Assembly: GCA_905331475.1 (NCBI GenBank)
Contig: CAJNYU010000011.1
Coordinates: 357,924-421,923, forward strand
DNA length: 64,000 bases
Direction of reading: 5' to 3'
From: Rotaria socialis
Taxonomy: Eukaryota; Rotifera; Eurotatoria; Philodinida; Philodinidae
The notes below the pieces were generated by a model. It was not told the origin of the DNA and did no database searches. It saw nothing but the letters and a program-made list of their open reading frames with translations. Below are positions 48,413 through 60,382 of the stretch, in pieces (the stretch's first letter is position 1; each line of letters starts with the position of its first letter). The position numbers and the translations under genes are program-made.

Positions 48413-49335
48413 CTATTGGAGAGAAAATCGTTGCACACGATGATTATCTTTATCGGTGACATAGAGATTCCCATATTGATCGAAAGACAAACCAGTGGGG
48501 ATATTGAACTGATTTGCTCCTGCTCCTCGACCTTCACCATTTCTACCCATAATTACAGTGCCTTGTTTACCTCCTTGAGTCCAACGCATTACACGATGAT
48601 TTGCCGAGTCTGCCACATAGAGTGTACCCAACGTATCGACGAAGAGTCCTTGAGGATAATACAATTGTCTCAGAGCATTCCCTGCGTCTTGACCCCCAGC
48701 GACGACAATGCCTTCTTTTGCATCTTTATTCCATTTCATTACACGATGATTCCAGTGGTCTGACACGTAGACATTCTGTTGTCGATCGACAAAGAGATAA
48801 CCCGGATTGTTGAGTTGATTAAGATCATTACCTTTGCCATTGCCACCAGCCACGAGAGTGCCATTCTTGTCTCCCAACTGATATCGTCTTACTTCATGTT
48901 TTTTGGTGTCAGAGACGTAGAGATATCTCTGATCGTCCATAGCTAATCCTCTACAATCGATGTTGTCGATGATGATTTCTCCTTGTGTTGTGTCACTACG
49001 ACGAGACCATCTTACAACTCGTCGATTTCTGTAATCGCAAATAAGGAGACTATCCGCCTCTTTGTCAATCAATACATCAGTTGGGTAATCCAATTCATCT
49101 AATTGACTTCCTTGACCTTTACCACCCGCAACGACTTGTCCATTCGTCGTATCACCTTTCTTCCATTGCATGATACGATGATTGTAGTAGTCAGCAATGG
49201 CCACTGCTTGATCATCAGCAAGGCAGAGACCTTCAGGGCCTTAGAGTTGATGGATGGCATTGCCTTCCCCGTTGCCCCCAGCAACAGTCACTCCATTCTG
49301 TGTCCATTTGACATTCGCAGGAATAGTGGGTATAA
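48413..49335 (-). pseudogene. NHL-repeat beta-propeller, in-frame stop near the 5' end
   Basis: NHL repeats form ring-shaped propellers that bind proteins, RNA or ligands. The frame from the acceptor-bounded start at 49335 down to 48413 contains six NHL units (IADYYNHRIMQW, ICDYRNRRVVRW, VSDTKKHEVRRY, VSDHWNHRVMKW, VADSANHRVMRW, VTDKDNHRVQRF), a complete six-bladed ring. A TAA codon (plus-strand TTA at 49241-49243) interrupts the first blade after NAIHQL. The paralogue at 62287-63197 reads through at the same place. Translation could only restart at the Met at 49204, losing part of a blade. The 5' exon is not identified. It is probably a young pseudogene, or the stop is a sequencing error. 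Confidence 0.8.
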
Positions 49336-52300
49336 CTATAAGAAATCATGGAAATCTTCATCATCTCGGTCACTTGGTAGTATTAGAAATATCGACATGG
49401 AAAATGTAAAAAGAACTCTCAAGAAAAAGCTTTGCTCAATTTGATGTAGATTGAGAATACCCTTGTCGATCTAGTTGCTTGTTTGTCTTGGATGGATTCA
49501 AGAAGATTCTTAAGTTTTTTTTGGTTCGACAGGAAACATGAGAACATTGGAGAGAACTCTTCCAATGTAAAATTCTAAGAATGATACAAGAGAAGGATTT
49601 GAAAGGAGGCCAGGGAATTCTTGGATCAAGATTGAATTTTACTTCATTTTGACTAGCAGTGCGACTTATGAGAAGGTAATCTAGTGTAAGGAAGAATTCT
49701 TTTCTTTTGCTCCCTTGAGATGAGCTACAGTAGGGTGCAAAAGTCTTTGTCTCTCGTTTGTGCCAATTTTCTCGAAGCATACTTTAGAGAGTTTGTGACA
49801 GAGTTTTTCGAGGGCAGCGTTAACAGTAAGGAAGTATCAAAGTATCTCATGGAAACATGAACACCTAGAAGATAATTTTATTCGTGGAGAAAATGTCTCA
49901 TGATTGAATGATCACACATGAGAAATGTTTTCCCATTGTAAGCTTTTTTTAAGCGACTTTTATTGACTTCCGGTGATATAAAGAACCTTAAATCGCTTAA
50001 AATTGTTCATATTTAGCTATTTCAAGTCGCTTTCTTGATTACAGCACTTTTGACTGCTTATTCTTTATATATTGCGCTTAAAAGTACTACTCAGGTTTCT
50101 CTTTTATTGAAGTACTGATCAGCACACTGATCAACTATTCCTTACAAAAACGATTCCAATTTTTCTTATGTATGAACTTTAATGACTCATTATCTTCAAG
50201 GAGTTAACTATTTTTGTGTCCTTTAGTATCGAGAATCAATATAAAATTCACTACATTATCTCATGAATTATCTTTATGTCGTATCTAAAGATAGATAAAG
50301 TATATGAATCAACGGAATAAAATTAAATGGAGATATTTTCTCATTCATATAACAGAAAGATTTTATATTAGAACCTTGAGGATGAAAAATTTTGATGACA
50401 TCATTTTCTTAGAGGAACATGATCCACTTTTATCCTCAAAAGTTTTTATAATGTAATAGCCTACGATATCACAAGCAATAAAGTTAAAATAACGTCTATA
50501 CAAGGCACTGTAATTCATTTTCACTTCTCATTCTTACATATAATTTTCACTGAGTCAGCCATTGGGCCCTTTTATTGATTTGCTTTGTCTCGATATTGAA
50601 TTTTAAAACAGTTCAGTGTATCTACTTTTACTGTTTCTTCGCTTTGAAAAATTAAGAAAAAAAGTTAGTTATCTTCATCCGCATCTCATTAGATTTATAT
50701 TAATTGTCATACGGTAACTGATAACTATTTCTAGCACACTTTCACTGTGTGTTTCCTTTCAGAAAGCGCTCAATGGTAATTTCTCGAAGTCTTCGTCGGT
50801 GAGTTTTTTTAGTATAAGGTAGTTTTTCACAATAAGATCTGCTTGAATAAATACCACCGAAAATTATTTTGATTCAAAGAAAATTTGACGGTCAAATGAA
50901 GCGCAAACGGCTTTACGAAAAAGATATTGCATTGAAGTATTGTGCCCATTGAATATTTCGCAAGATTTTATTGGAATTTTGTTTTGGAAAGACACTTCAA
51001 TTGGAAAAAATCCAACATAAAAATTAAGAGAAAAAAAATAGTAGGGGAAAATCTCTCGAATGCGATCTGATTATTGAAATCGAAAAATAATCTAATAATA
51101 AGTACTGTCAAAAAGCCAATGAAATGAGTAAAAAAAAAGTATGATAATATATCGATGGAAATTTAATAATTTTTGGTTTTGATGCTTAGGTTCAAGCAAT
51201 TTTTTAGTGGTGAAATCTTGGCTGAAATATTCAATTTTAAGTACTTTTAATTGCTTAAAATGTACGCTTATTAAGTAAAACTTTTAACAGATCTAAGCTA
51301 GCTTTTTCGCCGAAATTTTCACATGAGTATGAAGCTTGCTTTCACATGAATTCAGTTGTTGGTTGTCTTAGATGGTGTATTGGGTTGAAGTAACTTATAA
51401 GCATACTAGTCTGCTTGCTTGTTTTCGATATTTTATAAATTGAGCATTGTTGCTGAACACTCAGTTTTTGTCAGTAACTGTATTCATAGCAAGAAGAGCA
51501 TAATTCAGTTTAGAAGATTTACATCAGATTTGATATTGTCTATACTATAGATGATAGATTGAGTTGAATAGTCGCACTTTTACGAGTTATCAAACGACAC
51601 TATATACGTATATTATTCATGTCTTTATTTGAATGTTTTTTTTCTCTCAACTATATGAAGTAGCATATACGATATATGAAAATTTTTATACCTTCCACAT
51701 ATAAATGAACTATCTGATCTCGCGAACCTCATTTGAAATGCTTTGTAACAGAGCTTTCTAGAAAAAAATTATATCTCACCGTGTTTTCCTATTGTTTGAA
51801 TAGACGTAGAAAAATTATAAAATATTCAGCAATTTTCTACGATTAATGGTCATAATTGAATGTATGCGTTTCATCCATCCTAATTATATAAAAATAAAAG
51901 CAACTGAGAAAACACTTAATTTCTGTTGTCGAACTAATTGTTCTGTGTCTTTCTCTGATAATTATTGATTGGCTTATGTTAAATATCAATGGCTAAAATT
52001 AGAAATCATCTTTGAAAAGCTTTTTCATATATTTGATCTGCATTTTTTTTGCGAGATATTCATTTTAAAATATCATTTCTCAAAGGTAACATTAATGTAT
52101 CTCATCAATAATTCAATCATTTATTGAAAATATTCATCAAACTATAGACAGTCTAAGAATAATTATATGTTTAAAGCTGATTTCACCATCAACAAACTAA
52201 ACTATTTCCATTTGATCGAGTCAATATAAGAAAATAGTTATGTTAGTAATCAGTAACAGTATCTTAATGTGAAATACAATTGTACTGCTAATTGTGATAG

Positions 52301-53170
52301 CTGAAGAAAACTGTATCATCTTATGAAAGAATCAAAGTCGCTTTTTTTCTTATCTTATGGTTACGAGAAAAAAGGTTGCTAACTTCATTTCAATTCATTT
52401 CTATGAATGCTTTTTGGAAAATAATTATTCTATAGTCTGACTATTTGGTTCAAAAACTTATTTCACCAAGTCTTCTCTTGATTTCCCTATTTTATACTTG
52501 TACTTCGGTGTTAATTTGTTTTTGTTGAGAAAAAATAAAGTTTCATGAAAAACAATTTTCGAACAACACTATTTGTAATTGCCTATCGTCATATACCAAT
52601 GCAAAGTAAAATGGATGCTATTTAAAATTTCATTATAAAGAAAGTAAATGAATAGATTCACAAAATACTTCTGTTTTCTTTTCGCTGCATATAAAAGCAC
52701 ATTAGAAATAATTATAACCAGATTTTCTTTCTTGTTATTGAAAAAGAACAAGCTAGTTAGATATAAAGAAATCGATTTCAAATGAATCTGAAGGCTCTGT
52801 CTCACTGTTTGTTTTTATTTTCTTAAAATCATCCAAAAGCTAGTTTCACTATTCTATCCGATAAAAATTGACTCGTTATCAAAAAGTAACATGTTTATTT
52901 ATGATACAGATAATATCACTTCAGTTCGATTATATTCTAAAATCGTTATCGATCATTTTCTAATTGTGGTAATATTATTAGAACAGTGCTGTATAAATTT
53001 CTTTTTGTAAATATATCAAGTCTTGTTCGAATCAAATCAAAATTTTTTCACGTTGGATTGAACTGTCTTAAAATTATTAAAGATATTTTGAAACAAAAAC
53101 ATTAAAATAGAATGATCTAAACAAAAATTCTCTGAAAAATGAACGATTTTCTTCATGTTAACAGAATGAA
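49336..53170. other. Gene-free AT-rich stretch of 3.8 kb
   Basis: About 100 bp next to the NHL pseudogene resemble the flank of its paralogue at 63198-63295, so the duplication extended beyond the coding part. Beyond that nothing is recognised. Confidence 0.4.
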
Positions 53171-53174
53171 TATA

Positions 53175-55442
53175 TGTTGTGGTCAGAATTGAAATTCAGT
53201 CAAATTTAAAATTTGACCAGTCAAAATTGAAATTTTAATTTTGCCTAGGCAGAATTGAAACTTTAATTTTGACTGACATTCTATCAGTCAAAATTGTAAT
53301 TTTATTTTTGACTAGACAAAATTACAATTTTGTGTTAATGAGTAGAAGAAAAAAAGAAAGACGCGTACAATTAAAGTATCAACAATTTCTCTTATTTCAC
53401 AGTAGTTTTTAACTAATATCATAGAAGTTCTAGAATAATTTAATCCATGTTTGAACAGCCACCCCTCTTTGAATGGCATTTTGTAGAGCAAAAAACATTT
53501 TCTCTTTTGCATGGGCATATTTTCGTTGCGCATTTGCCTCGACAATTGCAAGTCTGTCCAGTTGTCGAACCACGAGAATATAGTTTTGTAGCTGCAATAA
53601 TGGTGATTGGTTTAAGATTACTAATATCTAAATTTTTTAATTCATTGGGGCAGGCTTCTTTCAAATTCACAAATTGTCCAGCTTCAAATGTATGATCCAA
53701 AATTCCATATTGACAAATTAATTTAAATAAGAAGATATTATTTTTTTCAAATTTTTCACTAATAATACAAGGCAAGTACTTTGGATCCGTATTTGTTCGA
53801 TCAGCTGAATGAATTTCAATACCAACACAATCATTCAAATCAAAATTATTTGCAACGAGTTTAATGCTATCTTGATGTAATTTCATTTTTTTATTAGCAG
53901 TTGCTAAATAATGATCTGTAGCAGCTTTACGAATCGTGGAATGTTTTGTTGATGTTGTTGTTTTAGTTGAAGATGCTGCTGGTGCATTAATTAATGAAAT
54001 TGAAGAAACATTATCAGATAATTGACGAACAAGATCAACAATATCAGTATCGACTACTTCATCTAAATTAATTGGATTATCATCTCTATCTTCAATTAAA
54101 TCATCATTTAATTCATCGATAGGAGTTGGCAAATCCTCTTCATCATCGATACCACTTTGATGTACTAACTTCCAAAAATCCGAATCAGAACGAGGTTGCT
54201 GCCCGAACATTACTTCATAAGGTGTTGCTTTGGTGACAGTAGACTTTCGAGTATTTAAACCATAGACCACAGGTAATAAACCATAAGACCAATTGGATGA
54301 ATTGTTAGTACACATCCATTTGCCGAGAGCATCACACAAAACTCCATTTGCACGTTCGATGCATCCTTGGCTTTGTGGATGCCTCGGCCTACCGCGAATA
54401 AAACATAAATCTCGAAAAAGAACTTTTAATTCCGTAATAACACTTGATACAAATTCACGACCATTATCACTATGAAGTAATCGTGGCGGTCCAAATACAA
54501 AAAATAATTCACGTAATCTAGTAGCAACTTCATCAGCAGATTTGGTTTTCAATGGAAATGCCCACGAAAATTTACTAAAATGATCGATACAATTTAAAAT
54601 CCAACAGTAAACAAGATCAGATGATATTTTATCAGGCCGTGTTCTCATATCGATGAGATCGATTTGAAGACGTGTCATTACACCTAATGAAATAATTGGT
54701 TTTGATGCGACATGTTGTTTAATTGGTTTCCTTGTTTGACATGGAATACATTGTTTCAAGAATATTTCAATACAAAACCGAGGAATCCAAGAATATTGAG
54801 AATTTAACTCAGAACTGGTCTTCTCGCGACCACCATGTGAAACATTAGTATGTGCTTCATTTATAACATTGTAAAATGCTTCATAAACACAAACTGGCTT
54901 TTTTAATTTTGCACAAACAACAATATCAATACCAGCTACTTTAATCAAGAGAAATTTCTGTTTCGACCAATAAACAAATGCTGATGAATATGGATCACTG
55001 GATGTACCTTTCGGTAATAGCAAACATTTCAAAATGTCGTTATAAACTTGCTGTTTAATAACACTTTTATCACGAAATTTTTTACTCAATGAATTAATAT
55101 ATTTATCTACATTTTCATAAAAATTCTTCTCATTATTATCTTGAACAGTGCTTGCACCCGTCTCCATTATTTTTTATAATTATGATATTATGTGTGCAAG
55201 TATCTATATATAAGTATAGCCAACAGATGAAAGAAAGAAAGAACAATTAAGATAAAACATTTTATCTTCTTCTACTCATTAACACAAGATTGTAATTTTG
55301 TCTAGTCAAAAATAAAATTACAATTTTGACTGATAGAATGTCAGTCAAAATTAAAGTTTCAATTCTGCCTAGGCAAAATTAAAATTTCAATTTTGACTGG
55401 TCAAATTTAAAATTTGACTGAATTTCAATTCTGACCACAACA
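53175..55442 (-). mobile_element. Complete Ginger-type DNA transposon
   Basis: The element begins TGTTGTGGTCAG and ends in the complement (CTGACCACAACA). The terminal inverted repeats are about 174 bp (53175-53348 and about 55269-55442) and differ at only a few positions. Target duplication TATA lies at 53171-53174 and 55443-55446. TGT...ACA ends, a 4-bp duplication and a gypsy-like integrase as the sole gene are the defining features of Ginger cut-and-paste transposons (established). Within the repeats, short AGTCAAAATTG/CAATTTTGACT motifs recur in both orientations, which could be transposase-binding sites. Confidence 0.9.
53440..55167 (-). CDS. Ginger transposase (gypsy-like integrase, DDE) with CXC-type tail
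   Basis: A 575-residue uninterrupted ORF. An HHCC zinc-binding domain comes first (His in EAHTNVSHGG; Cys in CIPCQ). The rve/DDE core follows: first Asp in LQIDLIDMR, second in LLHSDNGREF, and Glu in SQGCIERANG. Then come an acidic low-complexity linker and a C-terminal Cys-rich module, TCNCRGKCATKICPCKRE then CSTKCHSKRGGC, similar to tesmin/CXC domains. Such proteins cut and join the element's ends in the nucleus. The complete catalytic triad, complete ORF, matching inverted repeats and clean target duplication all argue for recent activity. Its similarity to retroviral-type integrase is by descent; there is no reverse transcriptase or LTR here. Confidence 0.9.
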   Translation of the reverse strand: METGASTVQDNNEKNFYENVDKYINSLSKKFRDKSVIKQQVYNDILKCLLLPKGTSSDPYSSAFVYWSKQKFLLIKVAGIDIVVCAKLKKPVCVYEAFYNVINEAHTNVSHGGREKTSSELNSQYSWIPRFCIEIFLKQCIPCQTRKPIKQHVASKPIISLGVMTRLQIDLIDMRTRPDKISSDLVYCWILNCIDHFSKFSWAFPLKTKSADEVATRLRELFFVFGPPRLLHSDNGREFVSSVITELKVLFRDLCFIRGRPRHPQSQGCIERANGVLCDALGKWMCTNNSSNWSYGLLPVVYGLNTRKSTVTKATPYEVMFGQQPRSDSDFWKLVHQSGIDDEEDLPTPIDELNDDLIEDRDDNPINLDEVVDTDIVDLVRQLSDNVSSISLINAPAASSTKTTTSTKHSTIRKAATDHYLATANKKMKLHQDSIKLVANNFDLNDCVGIEIHSADRTNTDPKYLPCIISEKFEKNNIFLFKLICQYGILDHTFEAGQFVNLKEACPNELKNLDISNLKPITIIAATKLYSRGSTTGQTCNCRGKCATKICPCKRENVFCSTKCHSKRGGCSNMD

Positions 55443-55554
55443 TATACATATGTGGAATGATAAAATCTAAAGATCGTGGAATATTTGGAATACATTTATG
55501 ACGTTCTCGACTAAAAGCAGCTTCTAAATTTAAATTTAAATGAAAATACGAATT

Positions 55555-56145
55555 TCAAAAGAAACGAATTAAGAATTTACTCATATGTTGTGGATGTGTT
55601 GATAGTTGCTGTGCTTCTGAGGATAAATTTATCTTTCTCATTTCTTGTTCAATAAGCAGAGCAACTGGTGTTAATTCTTCACGAAGACGTCGTTTAACTT
55701 GTGCTCTAAATACTCGAATCTCTTGTTTTGCAATCGAACGCCCATGAAGATGATGAATTTCTTCTTCAGTAATTATTGAATGTCCACCAGTACTAATATT
55801 TCTGGTTGTGATGAGTGTTGCGGACCAAAAGCGAGTCTCACATCTCGAATAATATTGTACTTTAGCCTCTTTATTTAAAGGGTAGCTATATTCATTCATC
55901 ATTAGAAGGTTGTTGGTGATGTTTCCTTTCTTGTAGCATGTTATATTCTTCTTGTTCTTTCTTTGTTTCTTTCTTGCTTCTTTCTCGCTACATTCTTCCT
56001 TCCTTTCTTCTTTCTTACTACATTCGTTCTTTATATGATTGGACATTGTTTTGTCCTTATTCTTTTTGTTGTGTGTTCTGTCAAGGTCAATCACAAGACG
56101 AACAATGGCCTGACTATTTTTATTGCGTAATAGAAAATTACGCAA
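55555..56145 (-). CDS. FLYWCH-like zinc-finger ORF, possibly first exon or remnant
   Basis: 196-codon ORF. After a Lys/Glu-rich low-complexity N-terminus there is a FLYWCH-like pattern (EYSYPLNKEAKVQYYSRCETRFW, then HxH-type IHHLHG). The second expected Cys is absent, so zinc binding is doubtful. The following RVFRAQVKRRLREELTPVALLIEQEM resembles the helical part that follows FLYWCH fingers in Mutator-like or regulatory proteins. A donor-like GTAAAT follows QHM near the 3' end, so this could be one exon of a longer gene whose rest was lost on insertion of neighbouring transposons. The start is uncertain; an internal Met would remove the Lys-rich part. Confidence 0.45.
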   Translation of the reverse strand: MRNFLLRNKNSQAIVRLVIDLDRTHNKKNKDKTMSNHIKNECSKKEERKEECSEKEARKKQRKNKKNITCYKKGNITNNLLMMNEYSYPLNKEAKVQYYSRCETRFWSATLITTRNISTGGHSIITEEEIHHLHGRSIAKQEIRVFRAQVKRRLREELTPVALLIEQEMRKINLSSEAQQLSTHPQHMSKFLIRFF

Positions 56146-56159
56146 TATTATTTTCCTTG

Positions 56160-56345
56160 CGCTTTATATATATCGAAGATATATAAAATACGGTCAGATA
56201 AGTTGTTATCCGTGATTGTATACAATTCTATCGTTAGGAATTGTTTTAGTAATTTGTTCTTGTTGTTATTTCAAAACGTGAAATAAAAACATATATAAAA
56301 CTTCGTTCTTATATATACAAGGGCAAATCTACATTGGCGACGAGA
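56160..56345 (+). promoter_or_regulatory. Putative 5' LTR end and primer-binding site of gypsy element
   Basis: A TATA-like ATATATAAAAC at about 56290 and AATAAA at about 56282 are followed by a TCTACA end and TTGGCGACGAG (56334 on). This matches the LTR-end plus TGGCGAC-type primer-binding site usual for Ty3/gypsy elements. The LTR start cannot be placed because no second LTR is in the window. Confidence 0.55.
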
Positions 56346-56452
56346 GTTTTTTCCTTCTTTAATTCAATGTTGACTCTTCCAACACAAGACAATTCTTTTC
56401 TGCTTACTCGTCCAATTCATTCATAAATTATATTCGTGATATATAATTATAT

Positions 56453-57729
56453 ATGGCTAAGTCGATGCCGACACCCACATTTCAATCACCAGCAATTTCT
56501 TCAATTCCTGCACTTCATGCTTTTGATTCTCATAGTAGTACTTGGCAATCTTCTCGGGATCGTATTAACTTTTATTTCAAAGCAAATCGCATTGAAACCG
56601 ATGAAGATAAAAAAAAGCCTTGTTTCTATGGTCTGTTGGTGATACAACTTATAATTTATTAGAGTCATTAATTTCTCCACGATTATTAACCGATGATGAT
56701 ACTAAATTCATCGATGTGATTAAACTATTAGATGTGCATTATGATGCAAAAAGAAATATAATGACTTCTACGTATGATTTCTATTCTTGTTATCAAAAAT
56801 CCGGTCAACCATTCGCTGAATGGAAAGCGGAATTATGCGAAAAGCTTCGTCATTGTGCTTTTACCACATCAGCTTTACATCGTAGACCGCAAGACCGTGC
56901 ACTTCGTGATATGTATGCGATAGGAGCTAATAGCAATAAAGTTCGACAAGCATTACTTAAGGAACAAGATCCTGATTTAGAAACAACTGAAAAGATAACC
57001 CAATTAGCTGAACGTTTGGAAGAAGATGTTCGTCATTTTTCTGCTCCAAATAATCATAATGACTATTCAGTGGCCAAGCTACACAACCGTCAACGACACC
57101 AAAAACAACCAGATCATAATTCATTTAAAAAAGATAATTATAAAGCATGTGAAACATGCGGATCAAATAAACATCTTCGATCAAAATGCAAATATCGTGA
57201 GTTTATTTGTAATTTTTGTAAACGATCTGGTCATTTAGAACGAATATGCAGACAAAGAAATGAAAAACAAAATTCAACCAAACACATAACTACAATTTTT
57301 AAATTAAATAATCTTGATCGAATTGAACAACTTAATAATTATTCATGTACTGTGCCATTGAAAGTCAATGATCATGATATTGATTTTGAATTAGATACTG
57401 GAACATTTAATACAATTATTAGTATCTACGATTGGTATAAATTGGGATCACCTACTATTCATCCATCTCAATTAGAATTGAAATGTTATAGTGGAGCACG
57501 TATTAAAATTAAAGGTGAATGTTATGTTACAGTTCAATATCAAAACAAAAATTTTCAATTATTAATGATAATTGTTAATGGTAAAAGTGAACCACTTCTT
57601 GGTCTTAAATGGATTAACATATTACAACTGGACTTAAACAGTCTTATTCATACACGAATTCCTATTGAACATCACATTAACAAGGCATATGATGTTTCAA
57701 AACTTCATTTAACATTAAAAAAATTATGA
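56453..57729 (+). pseudogene. Ty3/gypsy Gag with zinc knuckles and aspartic protease, frame-shifted
   Basis: The Gag start (56453) and the rest (from about 56615 to 57729) lie in two frames that meet at an eight-A run at about 56609-56616. The second frame has a capsid-like region (SVGDTTYNLLESLISPRLL, PFAEWKAELCEKLRHC), two CCHC-type knuckles (CETCGSNKHLRSKC, CNFCKRSGHLERIC) and a protease with the active site LDTG within FELDTGTFNTI. The frame change so early in Gag suggests decay or a homopolymer read error rather than regulation. The downstream pol frame starts four bases after the Gag-protease stop. Confidence 0.8.
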
Positions 57730-57733
57730 AAAT

Positions 57734-59942
57734 ATGTTAAATAAAAAGCTTGGACATTGTACTAAAGTTCAAGCTCATATTCAACTGAAATCTGATGCTA
57801 TACCAAAATTTTTCAAACCACGGCCAATACCATTTGCATATCTTACAGGTGTTAAAGAAGAAATTGAACGTAATGTTAATGCTGGTATTTTAGAACGTAT
57901 TGATGCTTCGCCTTGGGCAGCACCAATAGTTCCAATTAAAAAACCAAATGGTAAAATTCGAATTTGTGGCGACTTCAAAGTTACAATTAATGCTCAAATA
58001 TTAGTTGATCAACATCCAATTCCATCAATTGATGAACTTCTGTCTCGACTTAATAATGGTGAAAAATTTACAAAATTAGATTTATCAGATGCTTATCTTC
58101 AAGTAGAATTAGACGAACAAAGTAAAAGTCTAGTTGTTATTAATACACCATTGGGTTTATTTCGATACAATCGTATGCCATTCGGTATTTCAAATGCACC
58201 GGCAATTTTTCAAAGAATTATTGATCAAGTAATTGCTGGTATTTCAAATTCAATTGCGTATCTTGACGATATATTAATTACTGGTAAAAATGAAGAAGAA
58301 CATTTGCAAACACTTGAAATGGTTCTTAAACGTTTATCAGAATTTGGATTTACATATAATCCAGAAAAATGCTTATTTTTTCAAGATGAAGTTTCATATC
58401 TTGGTTTTATAATTGACAAAAACGGAAAACGTCCTGATCCAAGTCGTGTTGAAGCTATTATACATATGCCTGCACCAAAAAATGTTAAAGAAATTGAAGC
58501 TTTTATAGGTAAAATTAACTATTATGGAAAATTTATTTCAAATTTTTCACACAAATGTAAACCATTAAATGAATTACGAAAAAAAAATACCCGATGGGTA
58601 TGGACAAAAGAATGTCAGTCATCATTTGAATGTCTTTTACATGAAATTTCGAAAACAACTACATTAGTACACTGTGATCATCGATTACCACTTATTTTAG
58701 CTACAGATGCTTCAAATTATGGTTTAGGAGCTGTTCTTTTACATCGTTATTCTGATGGTTCAGAAAAACCAATAGCTCATGCTTCAAAAACATTAAAAAA
58801 TACGGAACGTAATTATAGTCAAATCGAAAAGGAAGCACTTTCAATAATATTTGGTATAAAAAAATTTCATCAATACTTAGCTGGTCGTACATTTGAACTT
58901 GTTACTGATCATAAACCTTTATTGTCTATTTTTAATCCAACAAAAGGTATACCAGTAACAACAGCAAACAGGCTTCAACGTTGGGCAATATATCTTATGG
59001 GATATAATTATAGCATACGTTATAAACCTACGAAATTACATGGAAATGCTGATGCATTATCAAGATTACGAATACCATATAATAATTCATTTATTGACAG
59101 TGATGCAATTCAAATAAATTATATTCAACAACACCTTATTGAACAATGGCCATTAAAACCAGAGGAAATTGCAAAAGCAACCACCAATGATGATATACTT
59201 AAACAAGTAAGGCATTTTACTCTTACTAATTGGCCTTCTTCATTTTCTAAATCAACAAATCCAAAATGAATTCCATATTTCAACAATCGTTATTCACTAT
59301 CTGTCATTAATCGTTGTATTCTATTTGATACTCGTATAATTATACCAAGACAATTACAAGATCGAGTAATTCATATGTTACACCGTGGTCATATCGGTAT
59401 AATTAAAATGAAACATTTAGCTCGAACTTGTTGTTGGTGGCCAAATATCGACAAGGATATTTCTGATATGATAAAATCTTGTACTATTTGTTCAAAATTA
59501 CAACCATTACAAAAACCAACATTTAACTCATGGAAGGAACCTAAGCAAGTTTGGTCTCGTTTACACATGGATTTCGCCGGACCAATTATGAATTCCAAAT
59601 GGTTAATAATAGTTGATGCTAAATCGAAATTTCCAATAGTGGTCGATATGAAAAACAATACATCAGCTAAATATGTACGTGATGCACTTGAACAAGTTAT
59701 TGATTGGTTTGGTCCTCCACAAACATTAGTTACTGATAATGGTCCACCATTTAATAGTTATGAAATGAAAAAATTTTACGACAAATATGCAATTAAACAT
59801 ATTACATCACCTCCTTATCATCCAGCCAGTAATGGCTTAGCAGAACGATTTGTTCGTTCTTTTAAAGAAGGAATGTTAAAAGAACAACAAGCGGGACAAA
59901 CAAATAAATTTTGTGCAATTCGAAATGTATTACGATGTTATA
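57734..59942 (+). pseudogene. Ty3/gypsy Pol (RT, RNase H, integrase), nonsense-mutated and truncated
   Basis: Reverse transcriptase has KLDLSDAYLQVELD, MPFGISNAPAIFQR and the YLDD box. RNase H has LATDASNYGLGAVLL, EKEALSIIFGI and VTDHKPL. A stop at 59267-59269 breaks the frame between RNase H and integrase. Beyond it the same frame continues with an HHCC domain (HMLHRGHIG, CTICSKLQ) and integrase Asp, Asp and Glu in MDFAGP, VTDNGPPF and NGLAERF. The frame is cut at about 59942 by a fold-back MITE, and neither the integrase end nor a 3' LTR follows it. The element is dead and incomplete. Confidence 0.88.
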
Positions 59943-60374
59943 CTCTGAAAAAAATAAAGGAGGTTTACAGAACCCTCCGAAAAGGTTCTGTAGATTTTCA
60001 AAATGCTCCAAATGTGTTCAAAGTCTCAAGAAAAGGATAAAAATTTTGGCAGAGCCTTTTGAAAGTTCTGCGTTTTACCCAAGTGCAGAACCATCTCTTA
60101 CAGAACCTTTTTTTGCTGTACAGAACCGAAAAAAAGGTTCTNTACAGAACCTTCAAGGTTTCGTATTTTCTCACGGAACCTTTTTTTGCTGTACAGAACC
60201 GAAAAAAAGGTTCTGTAAGAGATGGTTCTGCACTTGGGTAAAACGCAGAACCTTCAAAAGGTTGTGTCAAAATTTTTATCCTTTTTTTTGAGACTTTGAA
60301 CACATTTGGAGCATTTTGAAAATCTGCAGAACCTTTTCGGAGGGTTCTATAAACCTCCTTTATTTTTTTCAGAG
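59943..60374. mobile_element. Palindromic fold-back MITE containing an N
   Basis: Near-perfect inverted arms of about 200 bp (outer ends CTCTGAAAAAAATAAAGG and complement), full of CAGAACC/GGTTCTG motifs, meet around an ambiguous base at 60142. Flanks ATGTTATA and CTGTTCTA agree at six of eight positions. It sits inside the gypsy integrase frame. Confidence 0.75.
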
Positions 60375-60382
60375 CTGTTCTA

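Noticed and set aside
57720-57740. Programmed frameshift between Gag-protease and Pol of the gypsy element
   Set aside because: The two ORFs are four bases apart in frames consistent with +1, but other defects show the copy is decayed, so one sequence cannot tell regulation from mutation.
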